A stretch of DNA of 64,000 bases from Bacteroides sp. (lineage in GTDB: Bacteria; Bacillota; Clostridia; Lachnospirales; Lachnospiraceae): NCBI GenBank assembly GCA_023666705.1, contig JAMPBO010000010.1, positions 1 through 64,000 of the forward strand. The letters run 5' to 3'. A program made the position numbers and the translations under genes. The notes under the pieces are model-generated. The model saw nothing but the letters and a program-made list of their open reading frames with translations, was not told the DNA's origin and made no database searches. Below are positions 49,993 through 61,347 of the stretch, one piece after another (position 1 is the stretch's first letter; each line of letters starts with the position of its first letter).

Positions 49993-51426
49993 CTATCCTA
50001 TTCCATAATCCAAAAGCGACATCTGCTGGTATGTCACATTGCTGTTTGCAACCTTCCAATTATCCCGTCTGTTTGTGTCCGTAAGCTGCCTTTCTATAAA
50101 GTGCTCCTCAATCGGAGTATGATACATCTGCTTTCCATTACAGAGAATAAAGTAATGTGCCCGCTTTAAAACAACACCCATCTTTTTCAGGCTGTCAAAG
50201 TCCAGGCTTCCGTACCGTCTTGCATACATAATCCTGCCTGCCGACTTCGGACCTATCCCCGGCACCCGTAAAAGTAAATCATACGGTGCCTTCTGAACAT
50301 CCAACGGAAAATACTCCAAATGTCTGATTGCCCAGTCACACTTAGGGTCAAGCTGTTCATTAAAATTGGGCTTCTCCTCCGACAAAAGCTCCTCTGCCGA
50401 AAAGCCGTAATACCTTAGCAGCCAGTCTGCCTGATAAAGTCTGTGCTCACGCAAAAGAGGCGGCGGAGTCCCAATGGCAGGAAGCACACTTTCCTCGTTA
50501 ATGGGAATATATGCCGAATAAAACACACGCTTTAAATCATAGCTCTGATACAGCTTCTGTGTCGTTTGAATCAGGGTATAATCGCTTTCTCCCGTAGCAC
50601 CTATAATCATTTGCGTGCTCTGTCCTGCAGGTGCAAAGCTTCTTGTAAGCTTGCCCATCCCTGAAGGAACAAGCACATTTTCACCTGATGCCCTTCGCCC
50701 GTTGCCGCTTTTTGTAACCAGCTTCTCCTTTGAAAATATGCTGTTTTGCAGATATTTGTTTCCATTGCTCCGCTCCATACGCGGATTTTTTCCTATGGCA
50801 GCCCTGTGACCTGCAATCGTGTCACTTACCTTTCCCATAGGGTCAAGAATCGTTTGAAAGCTTTTATTTGGTGCAAGCTTAGACAAGCTCTCCGCAGTGG
50901 GAAGCTCAAGATTTACACTAATTCGGTCTGCAAGATAACCTGCTGCTGCAAGCACCTCATCTGATGCCCCGGGAATTGTTTTGACATGTATGTAGCCATT
51001 GAAGCAATACTTGTTTCTCAGCAGCAAAAGAGTCTCACACATTTTTTCCATTGTGTAAGTGGGATTTTTAAGAACACCTGAACTTAAGAACAGCCCTTCG
51101 ATATAATTTCTTTTGTAAAATTCAATTGTCAGCTCACATATCTCCTCAGGAGTAAATGTAGCCCTCGGAATATCATTACTTGCCCTGTTTGCACAATACT
51201 TGCAATCATAAACGCAGTGGTTCGTCATAAGTATTTTCAACAGGGAAATACACCTGCCATCTGCCGCAAAGCTGTGACATATGCCGCATGCACTTGCGTT
51301 GCCGAGAAATCCTTTCTTTCCTCTCCTGTCTGAACCGCTTGATGTGCATGCAACATCATACTTTGCTGCATCTGCCAGTATCTCCAATTTTTCCTGTGTT
51401 GTATAACCTGTCAATATCTCGTTCAT
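49993..51426 (-). CDS. Radical-SAM putative DNA modification/repair protein (TIGR03916-type)
   Basis: 477 residues. The iron-sulfur motif CVYDCKYC (71, 75, 78) is followed by family text NRASNDIPRATFTPEEI. Extra Cys (27, 47, 50, 59) precede it in SACGICHSF and DGRC and might bind a second metal. Near residue 395 a helix-hairpin-helix LLRVPGIGPKSAGRI suggests DNA binding. Partner of the downstream gene. The chemistry is unknown. Confidence 0.9.
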   Translation of the reverse strand: MNEILTGYTTQEKLEILADAAKYDVACTSSGSDRRGKKGFLGNASACGICHSFAADGRCISLLKILMTNHCVYDCKYCANRASNDIPRATFTPEEICELTIEFYKRNYIEGLFLSSGVLKNPTYTMEKMCETLLLLRNKYCFNGYIHVKTIPGASDEVLAAAGYLADRISVNLELPTAESLSKLAPNKSFQTILDPMGKVSDTIAGHRAAIGKNPRMERSNGNKYLQNSIFSKEKLVTKSGNGRRASGENVLVPSGMGKLTRSFAPAGQSTQMIIGATGESDYTLIQTTQKLYQSYDLKRVFYSAYIPINEESVLPAIGTPPPLLREHRLYQADWLLRYYGFSAEELLSEEKPNFNEQLDPKCDWAIRHLEYFPLDVQKAPYDLLLRVPGIGPKSAGRIMYARRYGSLDFDSLKKMGVVLKRAHYFILCNGKQMYHTPIEEHFIERQLTDTNRRDNWKVANSNVTYQQMSLLDYGIG

Positions 51427-51485
51427 ATGTCTATTATACGAACATTTGTTCTATATTGCAAGTCTTTTTTAAAAAAATTTTCAGC

Positions 51486-52562
51486 CTACTCCTCCTGCAT
51501 TTTGCTCAGCTTTGCTGCCTGGTCTGCTGCGATGCAGGCATCTATAATTTCCTGTATCTCACCATTCATAATCTTATCCAGCTTATACAATGTAAGACCG
51601 ATTCTATGGTCGGTAACACGTCCCTGCGGAAAATTATAAGTACGTATTTTCTCTGACCTGTCACCTGTACCAACCTGACTTTTTCTAAGGTCTGCTTCCT
51701 CGTCGTGACGCTTCTGCATCTCAAGGTCCAAAAGTTTTGCACGAAGAAGTGCAAATGCCTTAGCCTTGTTTTGAAGCTGTGACTTTTCCGTCTGGCTGTA
51801 CACGACAATGCCGGTAGGATAATGGGTAAGTCTTACGGCAGAATCAGTTGTATTAACACACTGTCCTCCATTTCCTGACGCCCTCATAACATCTATTCTA
51901 TAGTCCTTTTCCGGTATATCTATCTCATCAATTTCCTCCGCCTCAGGAAGAACGGCAACGCTTGCGGTTGACGTATGGATACGTCCGCCCGATTCCGTCT
52001 CAGGCACACGCTGGACACGGTGTACACCGCTTTCATATTTAAGTACGGAATATGCCCCCTGTCCCGTTACCATAAATGTAACCGACTTCATACCGCCAAT
52101 TCCAATTTCCTCAACGCTTGCCAGCTCACATTTCCATCGTCTTCCCTCAGCATAATGGACATACATACGGTAAAGCTCTGCCGCAAAAAGTGCCGCCTCA
52201 TCTCCTCCTGCACCTGCACGTATCTCCACAATAACATTCTTATCGTCATTTGGATCCTTCGGAAGAAGCAAAATTTTTAAATCATTCTCACACTGCTCAA
52301 ACTGCTGCTTTGCGTCATTTAACTCCTCCTTTGCAAGCTCCCGAAGCTCCTCGTCGCTCTCCTCATCAAGCATCGTCAGACTATCCTCTATCGTCTGCTT
52401 TGCCTGCTTATATTCATTATACTTTTCAACAATAGGTGCAAGCTCGCTCTGCTCCTTCATAAGCTTTCGGAAACGGTTCTGGTCACCAACCACAGAAGGG
52501 TCACTGAGCAGATTTTGAAGCTCCTCCAATCTTGCAACTAAATCATCCAATTTATCAAACAT
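51486..52562 (-). CDS. prfA: Peptide chain release factor 1
   Basis: 358 residues. The stop-codon-reading tripeptide PET in [13 protein letters not shown] and the catalytic loop GGQ in [17 protein letters not shown] identify RF1 (UAA/UAG). Start at 52562 after AGGAGG; the frame is open 30 codons upstream, which I consider leader. Follows prmC, its methylase, by about 150 bases. Confidence 0.97.
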   Translation of the reverse strand: MFDKLDDLVARLEELQNLLSDPSVVGDQNRFRKLMKEQSELAPIVEKYNEYKQAKQTIEDSLTMLDEESDEELRELAKEELNDAKQQFEQCENDLKILLLPKDPNDDKNVIVEIRAGAGGDEAALFAAELYRMYVHYAEGRRWKCELASVEEIGIGGMKSVTFMVTGQGAYSVLKYESGVHRVQRVPETESGGRIHTSTASVAVLPEAEEIDEIDIPEKDYRIDVMRASGNGGQCVNTTDSAVRLTHYPTGIVVYSQTEKSQLQNKAKAFALLRAKLLDLEMQKRHDEEADLRKSQVGTGDRSEKIRTYNFPQGRVTDHRIGLTLYKLDKIMNGEIQEIIDACIAADQAAKLSKMQEE

Positions 52563-52715
52563 GTTATATCCTCCTATTTCACAATGCAACAAATCAACGT
52601 AACATCTTACTTCTGCTTTTAACCGCCAGTCACAATAGATTCCATGAAGCATATATTTTGCTCATTTATATTAAACATACAGCCACAAATAATTACATGT
52701 TAGCAATCATGCATT

Positions 52716-53582
52716 TCATTTGCGGCACGACACAACACGTGCCAAGCCTGCATAATCCGCAGTAAGCTCTATATCCCCAAACCCTGCATCTACAAGGATA
52801 CCCTGAACTTCATCGTATTGATTATATCCGATTTCACACAGCAAATGTCCACCATCACGCAGATAATTCCCCGCTTCCAAAATAATGTTTCTGTAAAAAT
52901 ACAGACCGTCCTCACTTCCATCCAAAGCAAGCCTCGGCTCAAAATCCCTTACCTCCTCCATAAGGCTTTCAATATCCTTACTCCTTATGTATGGGGGATT
53001 TGTCATAATCAAATCATATAAGTCATACGCTTTTTCCGGTGACCTCCGGAACGCAAACAAATCGCTTTTTATTATATCACATTCCAGATTGTGAAAAAAG
53101 CTGTTCTTTTTTGACAGATTTATGGCTGCCTCAGAGATATCAACCATGGTAAGCTTGTCGTTTGCATGACCATTCTTTCTCCTGCTTAAGCCATAGCCAA
53201 TTCCAATACAGCCGGTTCCACAGCACATGTCAAGTACCTGACAGGCTGCCATATCTTCCGTAAGCTTCAACGCCTGCTCAACCAAAAGCTCCGTCTCAGG
53301 GCGGGGTATCAGCACACCAGGCTCCACATAAAAGGGATATCCCATAAATTCTGTCGTTCCGGTAATATACTGACAGGGATAATGGGTTGCCCTCTTTTCA
53401 ATCAGCCTATGATACCGTTCTGCCCTGTCAGCATCCACCTCATAATCCAGCTTCATAAACAGCCCCGTATAATCAAGCTCCAAAACATGCATGGCAAGCA
53501 GCCTTGCGTCCTGCTCTCCGTTTTCTATGTTACAGCCCTGAAGCTTATCTATTCCATTTTTCAGCATATCCCTTAACCGCAT
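52716..53582 (-). CDS. prmC: Release factor glutamine methyltransferase
   Basis: 288 residues. It methylates the Gln of GGQ in RF1/RF2. The SAM motif LDMCCGTGCIGIGY and the substrate motif NPPY (195-198) are both present; an N-terminal helical domain ends with IPRPETELLVE. Next to prfA, as usual. A short tandem repeat carries its Shine-Dalgarno. Confidence 0.95.
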   Translation of the reverse strand: MRLRDMLKNGIDKLQGCNIENGEQDARLLAMHVLELDYTGLFMKLDYEVDADRAERYHRLIEKRATHYPCQYITGTTEFMGYPFYVEPGVLIPRPETELLVEQALKLTEDMAACQVLDMCCGTGCIGIGYGLSRRKNGHANDKLTMVDISEAAINLSKKNSFFHNLECDIIKSDLFAFRRSPEKAYDLYDLIMTNPPYIRSKDIESLMEEVRDFEPRLALDGSEDGLYFYRNIILEAGNYLRDGGHLLCEIGYNQYDEVQGILVDAGFGDIELTADYAGLARVVSCRK

Positions 53583-53590
53583 ACGACAAT

Positions 53591-53670
53591 CAATCCTCTA
53601 TGTTGCACTTTATAAACTGCCTATCTTTGAATTTTCGGTCACGCCCATATCAATCCTTTATGTTGCACTT
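53591..53670 (-). repeat. Direct repeat with 60-bp spacing before prmC
   Basis: CAATCCTCTATGTTGCACTT (53591-53610) and CAATCCTTTATGTTGCACTT (53651-53670) differ at one base. On the minus strand each carries an AGGATTG segment; the first overlaps the prmC Shine-Dalgarno. Nearby GCAAATATGGAAT matches the aroK repeat copy. Confidence 0.4.
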
Positions 53671-53741
53671 CATCCACAAATTCCATATTTGCCATTGCCC
53701 CGATGAAAAACAACCAACATACCCTTGCCAGCAATAAAAAA

Positions 53742-54695
53742 CTACGGTTGCTCCCCTCTTTGCTCCTCCAGATATTTCCGCCAGTCCAAAACGCCCTCCA
53801 CTGCAGTAATTGCCACCTCAACCATGTCTGCATCCGGTTCTTTCGTCGTAAAACGCTGAACCCAAAGTCCCGGCTTACTTAAAATATTTGCAAATGCCGA
53901 CTCACTTCTCCCTGCAAATTTAATAAATTCATAGGAAATACCTGCAATAACAGGCACAAGCAACACGCGTGATAAAAGTCTTAACCAGACCGTATCGGTT
54001 TTGATACACATAAACACCAAAATACTGACCAGCATTACAATAATCAAAAAGCTTGTTCCACATCTTTTATGAAATCTGGAGTGCTTCAGCACATTTTCCA
54101 CCGTCAAATCATCGCCATGCTCTAAGCAGTTTATACATTTATGCTCTGCACCATGATACATATAGGTCCGGTTTATTTCCTCCATCTTTGAAATAATAAC
54201 CACATATGCCATAAAAATTGCAAGCCTGACAATGCCCTCAATCAATCCAAGTAAAAAATGATTTTTTACCACGTCGTCAATGAGTGACACCAAAAATGCC
54301 GGAAGCAGCATAAAAAGTCCAACGGCAAGAACAATGGCAAAGGCAACCGTTCCAAACATCAGTAAATCGTCCGATTTTGTGTCATTACCTGTATTTCGTA
54401 CAGTTTCATCATCTGCCGTTTCCTTATCCACATTATCAGCTTCCTCTTCCTCCTCAAGGAAATCTGCGGAATAAGTCAGGGTTTTGACACCGATAACCAT
54501 GGACTCTACAAAATTTACAACTCCCCTGATAATAGGTGCCCTTAAAATAGCACTTTTCTTCCCTGCAGGCTTGTAGGTTTCTATTTTTAATTCAATTTCT
54601 TTGTTTGGCTTTCTGACGGCTATTGCATACTTGTCATCATTTTTCATCATAATGCCCTCAAGCACAGCCTGACCGCCGATACTGACACGCCCCAT
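53742..54695 (-). CDS. DUF1385 membrane protein
   Basis: 317 residues. The N-terminal SIGGQAVLEGIMMK and the central YHGAEHKCINCLEHG with HKRCGTSF are the family hallmarks. About five membrane helices. Function unknown. Conserved next to prmC and rpmE in Firmicutes. Start at 54695 chosen by a nearby AAAGGA; the frame is open 25 codons further. Confidence 0.9.
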   Translation of the reverse strand: MGRVSIGGQAVLEGIMMKNDDKYAIAVRKPNKEIELKIETYKPAGKKSAILRAPIIRGVVNFVESMVIGVKTLTYSADFLEEEEEADNVDKETADDETVRNTGNDTKSDDLLMFGTVAFAIVLAVGLFMLLPAFLVSLIDDVVKNHFLLGLIEGIVRLAIFMAYVVIISKMEEINRTYMYHGAEHKCINCLEHGDDLTVENVLKHSRFHKRCGTSFLIIVMLVSILVFMCIKTDTVWLRLLSRVLLVPVIAGISYEFIKFAGRSESAFANILSKPGLWVQRFTTKEPDADMVEVAITAVEGVLDWRKYLEEQRGEQP

Positions 54696-54802
54696 ATTAC
54701 ACCTGTCCTTTTCTTTCCATACTGTCAATGAATCAATATACCGTTTGTCAAATATCACATGATACAACAAATATCTGCCATTCGGTTTTGTGTTTCATAA
54801 GT

Positions 54803-54836
54803 AAAAAGGGCTGGCACAAACATGCGACAGCCCTTA
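54803..54836 (-). terminator. Terminator of rpmE
   Basis: Stem AAGGGCTG / CAGCCCTT with further G-C pairing and a T-run on the minus strand, about 20 bases after the rpmE stop. Confidence 0.7.
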
Positions 54837-54857
54837 TATATCCCTTATGTCAAATAA

Positions 54858-55064
54858 CTATGCCTGAGTAACACCGTACTTACGGTTGAACTTATCAATT
54901 CTGCCACGTGCCTGTGCAGCCTTCTGCTGACCTGTATAAAATGAATGGCACTTTGAGCAAATCTCAACGTGGATATCACTCTTTGTAGAGCCTGTTACAA
55001 ACTCATTACCACAGTTACATACAACCTTTGCCTGAAAATATTCCGGATGTATTCCTTCTCTCAT
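54858..55064 (-). CDS. rpmE: Ribosomal protein bL31 (zinc form)
   Basis: 68 residues. Cys16, Cys18, Cys36 and Cys39 ([15 protein letters not shown]) mark the zinc-binding C+ form. The end [11 protein letters not shown] is typical. Start at 55064 after AGAGGTG. Sits between rho and the DUF1385 gene, the standard Firmicutes order. Confidence 0.97.
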   Translation of the reverse strand: MREGIHPEYFQAKVVCNCGNEFVTGSTKSDIHVEICSKCHSFYTGQQKAAQARGRIDKFNRKYGVTQA

Positions 55065-55227
55065 GTTTTTCACCTCTCTATATATCATAATACATGATTT
55101 ACCTAAGTTATCACGTCCACAACGATTGATATTCTATCATAGCAAACGCATAAATTCAAGTGTTTTCTAAAAAAAACTGACTTTTATATGCAAGTATATA
55201 CAAAGCAGCAAAACACACCTTGTAAAT

Positions 55228-56736
55228 TTATCTCCGAAGCAGGGTTTTCTTGATATATTCCACAAACTCCCTGTTGTTTCTTGTCCTCACGAACAGCTTT
55301 AAAACATCCTCCGTCATTTCATCAGCCTTAGAGCCGGACAAGCCCTTGTGAATACCTGCAACTGCCTCCTGTTCCTCCTTTGTGAGAAGCAAATCATCGC
55401 GTCTTGTTCCTGATTTTACGATATCAATGGCAGGGAAAATACGCTTTTCAGACAACTTTCTGTCAAGCACAAGCTCCATGTTACCGGTTCCCTTAAATTC
55501 CTCAAATACCACATCGTCCATTCTGCTTCCCGTATCAACAAGAGCTGTTGCGAGGATGGTAAGACTTCCGCCCTCTCTCATGTTTCTGGCTGCACCAAAA
55601 AACCGCTTTGGCATATGAAGTGCTGCCGGGTCAAGACCTCCTGAAAGTGTTCTTCCACTTGGCGGAACCGTAAGGTTATACGCTCTTGCAAGTCTTGTGA
55701 TACTGTCAAGCAGGATAACGACATCTTTCTTGTGCTCTACCAACCGCTTTGCCCGCTCAATTACCATCTCAGAAACCCTCTTATGATGCTCTGGAAGCTC
55801 ATCAAAGGTAGAATAGATGACCTCAACATTCTGCCCTTCTATCGACTCCCTGATATCCGTAACTTCTTCCGGACGCTCATCAATGAGAAGCACAATCAAA
55901 TGCATGTCCTTGTTATTTCTGCTTATGCTTTTTGCAATCGCCTTCAAAAGTGTTGTCTTACCTGCCTTAGGAGGCGAGACAATCATACCTCTTTGCCCCT
56001 TACCAATCGGACTTAACAAATCAACGATACGGATTGCAACCGGTGCACCGTTTGTATCCAGACTAATCCTTTCATTTGGAAAAATAGGGGTAAGATCCTC
56101 AAACGGAACTCTCTTTGCCGCCTCAGACGGCAAAAAACCGTTTATACTCTTGATATAAAGTAATGCACTGAACTTTTCACCCTGTGTTTTTAACCTGATT
56201 GGTCCTGAAACAATATCTCCCTTTTTCAATCCAAACCTTCTGATTTGAATCGGGGAAACATATATATCCTTGTCACCAGGCAAATAGTTTGCAGTTCTTA
56301 TAAAACCATATCCATCCGACATGACTTCCAAAATACCGTTTGCCATATCTCCACTATCTAAATCCCTGTTATATTCCTGACCGTCAAATGTAAGCATGAC
56401 AGGCTCCTGCCTTGGCTCTGTTGTCCCATCTTCCTTCTTTGTCTCATCCCGTGGCGGCACAGCCCTTGTATAAGTCCTTGGCTCTGACTTTCCCGTCTTT
56501 GCCTGACTTCCTTCTATTTTGCCCTCCGGTTTAGCTTCAATCTTAGCCTCGGTCTTGCTTTCAGGCTTTTTTTCTGCTTCCGCCGAAGCCGCAGCATCAC
56601 TTTTCTTTGATGTCATTTTTTCTACATTTTCCAACAGCTGTGCAAGCTCACCCTTTTTCAGTGTTGAAATATTACGTATTCCTTTTTCCTTGGCATATGC
56701 TCTAAGCTCTGCCAATGACGCTTTTTTAAAATCCAT
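55228..56736 (-). CDS. rho: Transcription termination factor Rho
   Basis: A 502-residue hexameric RNA helicase. An N-terminal Rho-N/SAP-like domain (1-45) is followed by a Lys/Glu/Ala-rich insertion (to about 110) absent from the 420-residue Escherichia protein but common in Clostridia. The cold-shock-like RNA-binding domain contains [20 protein letters not shown]. The ATPase shows Walker [13 protein letters not shown] and LIDERPEEV. All motifs intact. Confidence 0.96.
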   Translation of the reverse strand: MDFKKASLAELRAYAKEKGIRNISTLKKGELAQLLENVEKMTSKKSDAAASAEAEKKPESKTEAKIEAKPEGKIEGSQAKTGKSEPRTYTRAVPPRDETKKEDGTTEPRQEPVMLTFDGQEYNRDLDSGDMANGILEVMSDGYGFIRTANYLPGDKDIYVSPIQIRRFGLKKGDIVSGPIRLKTQGEKFSALLYIKSINGFLPSEAAKRVPFEDLTPIFPNERISLDTNGAPVAIRIVDLLSPIGKGQRGMIVSPPKAGKTTLLKAIAKSISRNNKDMHLIVLLIDERPEEVTDIRESIEGQNVEVIYSTFDELPEHHKRVSEMVIERAKRLVEHKKDVVILLDSITRLARAYNLTVPPSGRTLSGGLDPAALHMPKRFFGAARNMREGGSLTILATALVDTGSRMDDVVFEEFKGTGNMELVLDRKLSEKRIFPAIDIVKSGTRRDDLLLTKEEQEAVAGIHKGLSGSKADEMTEDVLKLFVRTRNNREFVEYIKKTLLRR

Positions 56737-56902
56737 ATAATCTCCTTCTTTTCACTCATGCCGTACATCTAAGTACCTATCTCACAAAAATTTTCTAGGG
56801 TATTTAAATCGAATACTGAAAATTTGACAATGTTGCATGTCTAAAGACTGTAAACATATTAACACATAATTACAAAAGAGTAAACAACAAAATAATATTT
56901 TC

Positions 56903-56931
56903 TTGATTTTTTGCCGCAGATAGCGTATATT
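56903..56931 (+). promoter_or_regulatory. Promoter of the DUF4364 gene
   Basis: TTGATT and TATATT are 17 bp apart, about 30 bases before the ATG at 56960. The rest of the rho-DUF4364 gap shows nothing else that I can name. Confidence 0.55.
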
Positions 56932-56959
56932 GAATGAAGTACACGTTAGGAGAAAAATA

Positions 56960-57481
56960 ATGTCAGACGGACTACTTTTATACAAATTAATCATTTTGTT
57001 TATGTTGGACAGGACGGATTATACCATGACCAACAGCCTGATTTCCAGCTTTATCATTGACCGTGAATACACAACCGTTTTCAATCTTCACGAGGCATTA
57101 AGCGAGCTTATCACAAACCATTTTATTTCCACTGACACCATAAGGGATACTATCCATTACAAGATTACCGATTCAGGCGAGGAAGCACTGTCTTTGTTTG
57201 AAAACAGGCTTCCATATGCAATTAAGCAGGATATACTGGAATATCTCGAAAACGAGAAAATAAACGTAAAAAATGAGTCTGAAATCTATGCGGACTACTT
57301 CTACAACGATAAAAACTGGTATACCGTTTCCTGCGTCATAAAGGACCGCCGAGAAACGCTTGTCGATATAAAGTTTGACGTTCCGACCAAGTCACAGGCG
57401 GAGACCATATGCAACAACTGGCGTTCGAAAAGCTCCGCAGTATATGACTATCTGATTAATCAGCTATGGTCGCCTGAATAA
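56960..57481 (+). CDS. DUF4364 family protein
   Basis: 173 residues. The N-terminal half looks like a winged helix (LYKLIILFMLDRTDYTMTNS ... HEALSELITNHFI), the C-terminal half is alpha/beta. Matches the clostridial DUF4364 family, thought to be DNA-binding on the basis of its fold. Start at 56960 after TTAGGAG. Its 3' end overlaps the convergent engB by 26 bases. Confidence 0.85.
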   Translation: MSDGLLLYKLIILFMLDRTDYTMTNSLISSFIIDREYTTVFNLHEALSELITNHFISTDTIRDTIHYKITDSGEEALSLFENRLPYAIKQDILEYLENEKINVKNESEIYADYFYNDKNWYTVSCVIKDRRETLVDIKFDVPTKSQAETICNNWRSKSSAVYDYLINQLWSPE

Positions 57482-58043
57482 CGTCCCATATCTCCTCTTT
57501 TCCCTGCTTCGTAACAGCGGAAAAGGGGATTATTTTTGTTTCTTTTTCAACTCCCAAGGTATCCCGAATCACCTTAAGATTTTTCGCCTGCTGGCTTCTC
57601 TTGATCTTGTCAAGCTTCGTGCAAATGATGATAGGCATATAACCGTTTGCCGATATCCAGTCATACATGGTCTTATCATTTTCACCCGGTGCATGCCGTA
57701 TATCGACAAGAAGAAAAACAGCCCTGAGCTGGTTTGACGTGTGCAGGTACCGCTCTATCATTTTTCCCCATTTATTTCGTATTTCCTGGGAAACCTTTGC
57801 ATATCCATACCCTGGTAAATCAACAAAATAAAGGGATTTATTTATATTGTAAAAATTAATCGTCTGTGTTTTACCCGGTGACTGGGAGGTCCTTGCCAAC
57901 GCCTTTCGGTTTAACAGTCCGTTAATCAGTGAGGATTTCCCCACGTTTGATTTCCCTGCAAACGCAATTTCCGGCATTCTGTTGTCTGGCAATTTGCTCG
58001 TAATTCCACACACAGTCTCAAGCTCAGCACTTTTTATAATCAT
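57456..58043 (-). CDS. engB: Ribosome biogenesis GTPase EngB (YsxC)
   Basis: 195 residues. G1 GKSNVGKSS (30-38), G3 DLPGYGYAKV, G4 TKLDK and the RQ-rich text QLRAVFLLVDIRH are all as expected. Required for large ribosomal subunit assembly. It is 15 bases after clpX in the usual tig-clpP-clpX-engB order (lon absent). Confidence 0.95.
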   Translation of the reverse strand: MIIKSAELETVCGITSKLPDNRMPEIAFAGKSNVGKSSLINGLLNRKALARTSQSPGKTQTINFYNINKSLYFVDLPGYGYAKVSQEIRNKWGKMIERYLHTSNQLRAVFLLVDIRHAPGENDKTMYDWISANGYMPIIICTKLDKIKRSQQAKNLKVIRDTLGVEKETKIIPFSAVTKQGKEEIWDVIQATIAD

Positions 58044-58058
58044 AACTTACTCCATCTA

Positions 58059-59351
58059 TTATGCTATGCTGTCCTCATTTCTTCTGATGTGTTTTCTCAG
58101 CATAGTCTTTTTTGTCCTCGGTTCCTCAGAATAAGTGATAATTGGAGCAGCCCCCTCCGTCACGACAGCCTCCGTCACGACACACTTTTGCACATACTCG
58201 TCAGACGGAATTTCATACATAAGATCCAAAACGACCTTTTCAATGATGGCACGAAGACCTCTTGCTCCCGTCTTTCTTGCATTTGCCTCCTTTGCTATGG
58301 CACGAAGTGCAGCCTCCTCAAACTCCAGCTCCACATCGTCTATCTCAAAGAGCTTTTTGTACTGCTTGCATATTGCACTCTTTGGCTCCGACAAAATTCT
58401 AATCAGTGCCTCCTCGTCAAGCAAATCAAGCGTAACCGTAACCGGAACTCTACCCACAAACTCTGGAATCAGACCGTACTTGATAAAGTCCTGAGGAAGT
58501 ACCTTCTGCAAAAGCTCACCGATGTTATGCTCCTTGGTTCCCACAACATCTGCATTAAAGCCGATAGACTTTTTGCCAATTCTGTTTTCAATCAGCTTAT
58601 CCATGCCCTCAAAAGCACCACCGCAGATAAATAAAATATTGGTTGTATCAATCTGAATCAGCTCCTGCTGTGGATGCTTACGGCCTCCCTGAGGCGGTAC
58701 GGACGCCATGGTACCCTCGATGATTTTAAGGAGTGCCTGCTGAACACCTTCACCCGATACATCCCTCGTGATTGAAACATTTTCTGATTTCTTGGTAATC
58801 TTGTCTATCTCATCAATATAAATGATACCGCACTGTGCCCTGTCTATGTCGTAATCAGCTGCCTGAATCAGCTTTAACAGAATGTTTTCCACATCCTCAC
58901 CCACATAGCCTGCCTCTGTCAGCGTGGTAGCGTCTGCAATGGCAAACGGCACATTGAGCAGCTTTGCCAAGGTCTGTGCAAGATACGTTTTTCCCGAACC
59001 GGTCGGTCCTATCATTATAATGTTACTTTTCTGCAGTTCAACATCAAAGTCTTTCTCTGCAAGAATTCTCTTATAATGGTTATACACTGCTACCGATAAT
59101 ACTTTTTTTGCTGACTCCTGACCGACAACATAGTCGTCAAGAAATTCTTTAATCTCCTTTGGCTTAAGCAGATTGATATCAGTGTCAACCATATCATTAT
59201 CAAGCTCATCCTGAATAATCTCAGAACAAATGTCTATACACTCATCACAGATATAAACATTCGGTCCTGCAATCAGCTTTCTGACCTGTTCCTGGCTCTT
59301 ATTACAAAATGAACATCTCAGTTTTTTTCTATCGTCAGTACGATTAGCCAT
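58059..59351 (-). CDS. clpX: ClpX ATP-dependent protease ATPase subunit
   Basis: A 430-residue AAA+ unfoldase. N-terminal zinc site Cys13, 16, 35, 38; Walker A GPTGSGKT (115-122); Walker [12 protein letters not shown]; pore loop GYVGEDV. The ClpP-docking IGF loop reads KKSIGFN, matching the consensus. Fifteen bases after clpP. Confidence 0.97.
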   Translation of the reverse strand: MANRTDDRKKLRCSFCNKSQEQVRKLIAGPNVYICDECIDICSEIIQDELDNDMVDTDINLLKPKEIKEFLDDYVVGQESAKKVLSVAVYNHYKRILAEKDFDVELQKSNIIMIGPTGSGKTYLAQTLAKLLNVPFAIADATTLTEAGYVGEDVENILLKLIQAADYDIDRAQCGIIYIDEIDKITKKSENVSITRDVSGEGVQQALLKIIEGTMASVPPQGGRKHPQQELIQIDTTNILFICGGAFEGMDKLIENRIGKKSIGFNADVVGTKEHNIGELLQKVLPQDFIKYGLIPEFVGRVPVTVTLDLLDEEALIRILSEPKSAICKQYKKLFEIDDVELEFEEAALRAIAKEANARKTGARGLRAIIEKVVLDLMYEIPSDEYVQKCVVTEAVVTEGAAPIITYSEEPRTKKTMLRKHIRRNEDSIA

Positions 59352-59366
59352 GTAGACACCTCTTAT

Positions 59367-59951
59367 TTATTCTCTATTTGTTGTGATATGGTCAATCAGA
59401 CCATACTCTAACGCTTCCTCTGCACTGAGGAAATTATCTCTTTCTGTATCTCGTTCAATCACTTCAAGCGGCTTTCCTGTTGCCTCACTAAGTATTTTGT
59501 TAAGCTTAGACCTTGTCCTTATAATATGGTCAGCGTGGATTTTAATATCCGTTGCCTGACCCTTTGTGCCGCCAAGAGGCTGGTGAATCATAATCTCTGA
59601 ATTTGGCAGTGCATATCGTTTTCCCTTTGCACCTCCTGCAAGAAGAAATGCTCCCATGCTTGCTGCCATACCAACACAAATGGTTGACACGTCACACTTA
59701 ACATAATTCATGGTATCATAAATACCCATTCCTGCACTTACGGAACCACCCGGACTGTTAATATAAAGACTGATATCCTTTGTGGAATCCTCCGCCTCCA
59801 AAAATAAAAGCTGTGCAACAACAAGGCTTGCCGTTGCGTCATTTACCTCATCTGCCAAAAAAATAATTCTGTCCTTGAGCAGCCTTGAGTATATATCATA
59901 GGAACGCTCTCCCTTACTCGTCTGCTCGACTACCATAGGTACTAATGCCAT
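59367..59951 (-). CDS. clpP: ATP-dependent Clp protease proteolytic subunit
   Basis: 194 residues. Catalytic Ser98 in GMAASMGAF and His123 in MIHQPLGG, with Asp in the expected C-terminal position. Normal length. It starts four bases after tig ends, so the chaperone and protease are coexpressed. Confidence 0.97.
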   Translation of the reverse strand: MALVPMVVEQTSKGERSYDIYSRLLKDRIIFLADEVNDATASLVVAQLLFLEAEDSTKDISLYINSPGGSVSAGMGIYDTMNYVKCDVSTICVGMAASMGAFLLAGGAKGKRYALPNSEIMIHQPLGGTKGQATDIKIHADHIIRTRSKLNKILSEATGKPLEVIERDTERDNFLSAEEALEYGLIDHITTNRE

Positions 59952-59955
59952 TTGC

Positions 59956-61242
59956 CTATACCTCCTTACAATTATCTACTAAAAATGTAAGAGCCTTTCT
60001 GATTGCAATATCCCTCTTGATTGAATCCTTCTCGTCCTCTCCTACCAGTTCCTTAAGCTTGTCAATCTCCATCTGATAAGACTCCGCCATCTTAGTAAGC
60101 TCCTCGTCAAGCTCCTCATCGCTTGCCGTTATGCCTTCTGCATCAACTACAGCCTCAAGAATCAGACCACTCTTGATTCGCTTAATTGCATCAGGCTTTA
60201 TCTGCTCAAGCATCTTTTCCTTTGTCATGCCCATGACTGCAAGATACTGGTCCATGTTGATACCCTGATACATAAGGTTTTGTGAAAATTCTTCAACCAT
60301 CTTCTCCTGGTTATACTTTATCATCGGCTCCGGAATATCAATCTCCGTAGCCTCGGCAATCTTAGCAACAATTGCCTCCTGCTTCTGTGATTTTACTTCT
60401 CTTTCCTTCTTTACCTCAAGTATCTTCTTCACATCCTCCTTATACTCGTCAAAGGTATCAAAAGAAGAAACCTCCTCTGCAAACTCATCGTCAAGCTCAG
60501 GAAGCTCAATGGCGTTAATTCCGAGAAGCTCCACCTTAAACACTGCAGGCTTTCCTGCCAAATCAGGAGCATGATAATCCTCAGGGAATGTTACATTTAC
60601 ATCGAATTTATCTCCAATGCTCTTTCCGGCAATCTGATCCTCAAAGGTATCAATAAATGAATGGGAACCAAGTGTAATCTTATAATTTTCAGCCGTTCCG
60701 CCGTCAAAAGCCTCACCATCGATAAGTCCCTCAAAATTGATTGTAACCTCATCCTCCATTGCAGCTGCCCTGTCCTCGACCGGTATGGATCTTGCGTTTT
60801 CCTTCTGGGTCTTAAGAATCTCAGCCATAACCTCATCATCCGTTACCCCAGAATCAATCTTCTCAATCTCAATCCCCTTATACTCACCAATTGTTATCTC
60901 AGGCTTAACCGCTACAAGAGCTGTAAATATAAAAGACTTTCCCTTTTCAATCTGCTCTACATCGATTTCAGGATTTGAAACAATGTCCTCCTCACAGTTT
61001 GCAAGCTCCTTTGGATAATATTCATTTATAAGCTTGTTCGCTGCATCCTCATAAAAAATAGATGCTCCATACATCTTCTCAATATAATTTTGAGGAACCT
61101 TACCTTTTCTAAATCCCGGTATGGAAAACTTACTCTTATTCTTATTGTATGCCTCGGTAATGGCTTTTGTAAACTCCTCAGCCGGCACTTCTATCGTAAG
61201 CTTAGCCATACTGCCTTCTAACTTTTCAACTGATAAACTCAT
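59956..61242 (-). CDS. tig: Trigger factor
   Basis: A 428-residue ribosome-bound chaperone. The ribosome-docking signature [12 protein letters not shown] is near residue 43. A PPIase FKBP domain ([22 protein letters not shown]) occupies roughly 155-245, followed by the long helical arm. First gene of the tig-clpP-clpX-engB operon. Confidence 0.96.
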   Translation of the reverse strand: MSLSVEKLEGSMAKLTIEVPAEEFTKAITEAYNKNKSKFSIPGFRKGKVPQNYIEKMYGASIFYEDAANKLINEYYPKELANCEEDIVSNPEIDVEQIEKGKSFIFTALVAVKPEITIGEYKGIEIEKIDSGVTDDEVMAEILKTQKENARSIPVEDRAAAMEDEVTINFEGLIDGEAFDGGTAENYKITLGSHSFIDTFEDQIAGKSIGDKFDVNVTFPEDYHAPDLAGKPAVFKVELLGINAIELPELDDEFAEEVSSFDTFDEYKEDVKKILEVKKEREVKSQKQEAIVAKIAEATEIDIPEPMIKYNQEKMVEEFSQNLMYQGINMDQYLAVMGMTKEKMLEQIKPDAIKRIKSGLILEAVVDAEGITASDEELDEELTKMAESYQMEIDKLKELVGEDEKDSIKRDIAIRKALTFLVDNCKEV

Positions 61243-61347
61243 TTTCTGTTTCTTCCTCCTTGTAACTTACTCATTTAATCCATGAGCACTATTCGTTAGA
61301 TTATATCACATGAATGTAATTTCGTCCACATTTTTTCATCCATAACT

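Noticed and set aside
51486-52652. 30-residue N-terminal extension of release factor 1
   Set aside because: RF1 normally begins at the MFDKLDDL equivalent, which has AGGAGG in front.
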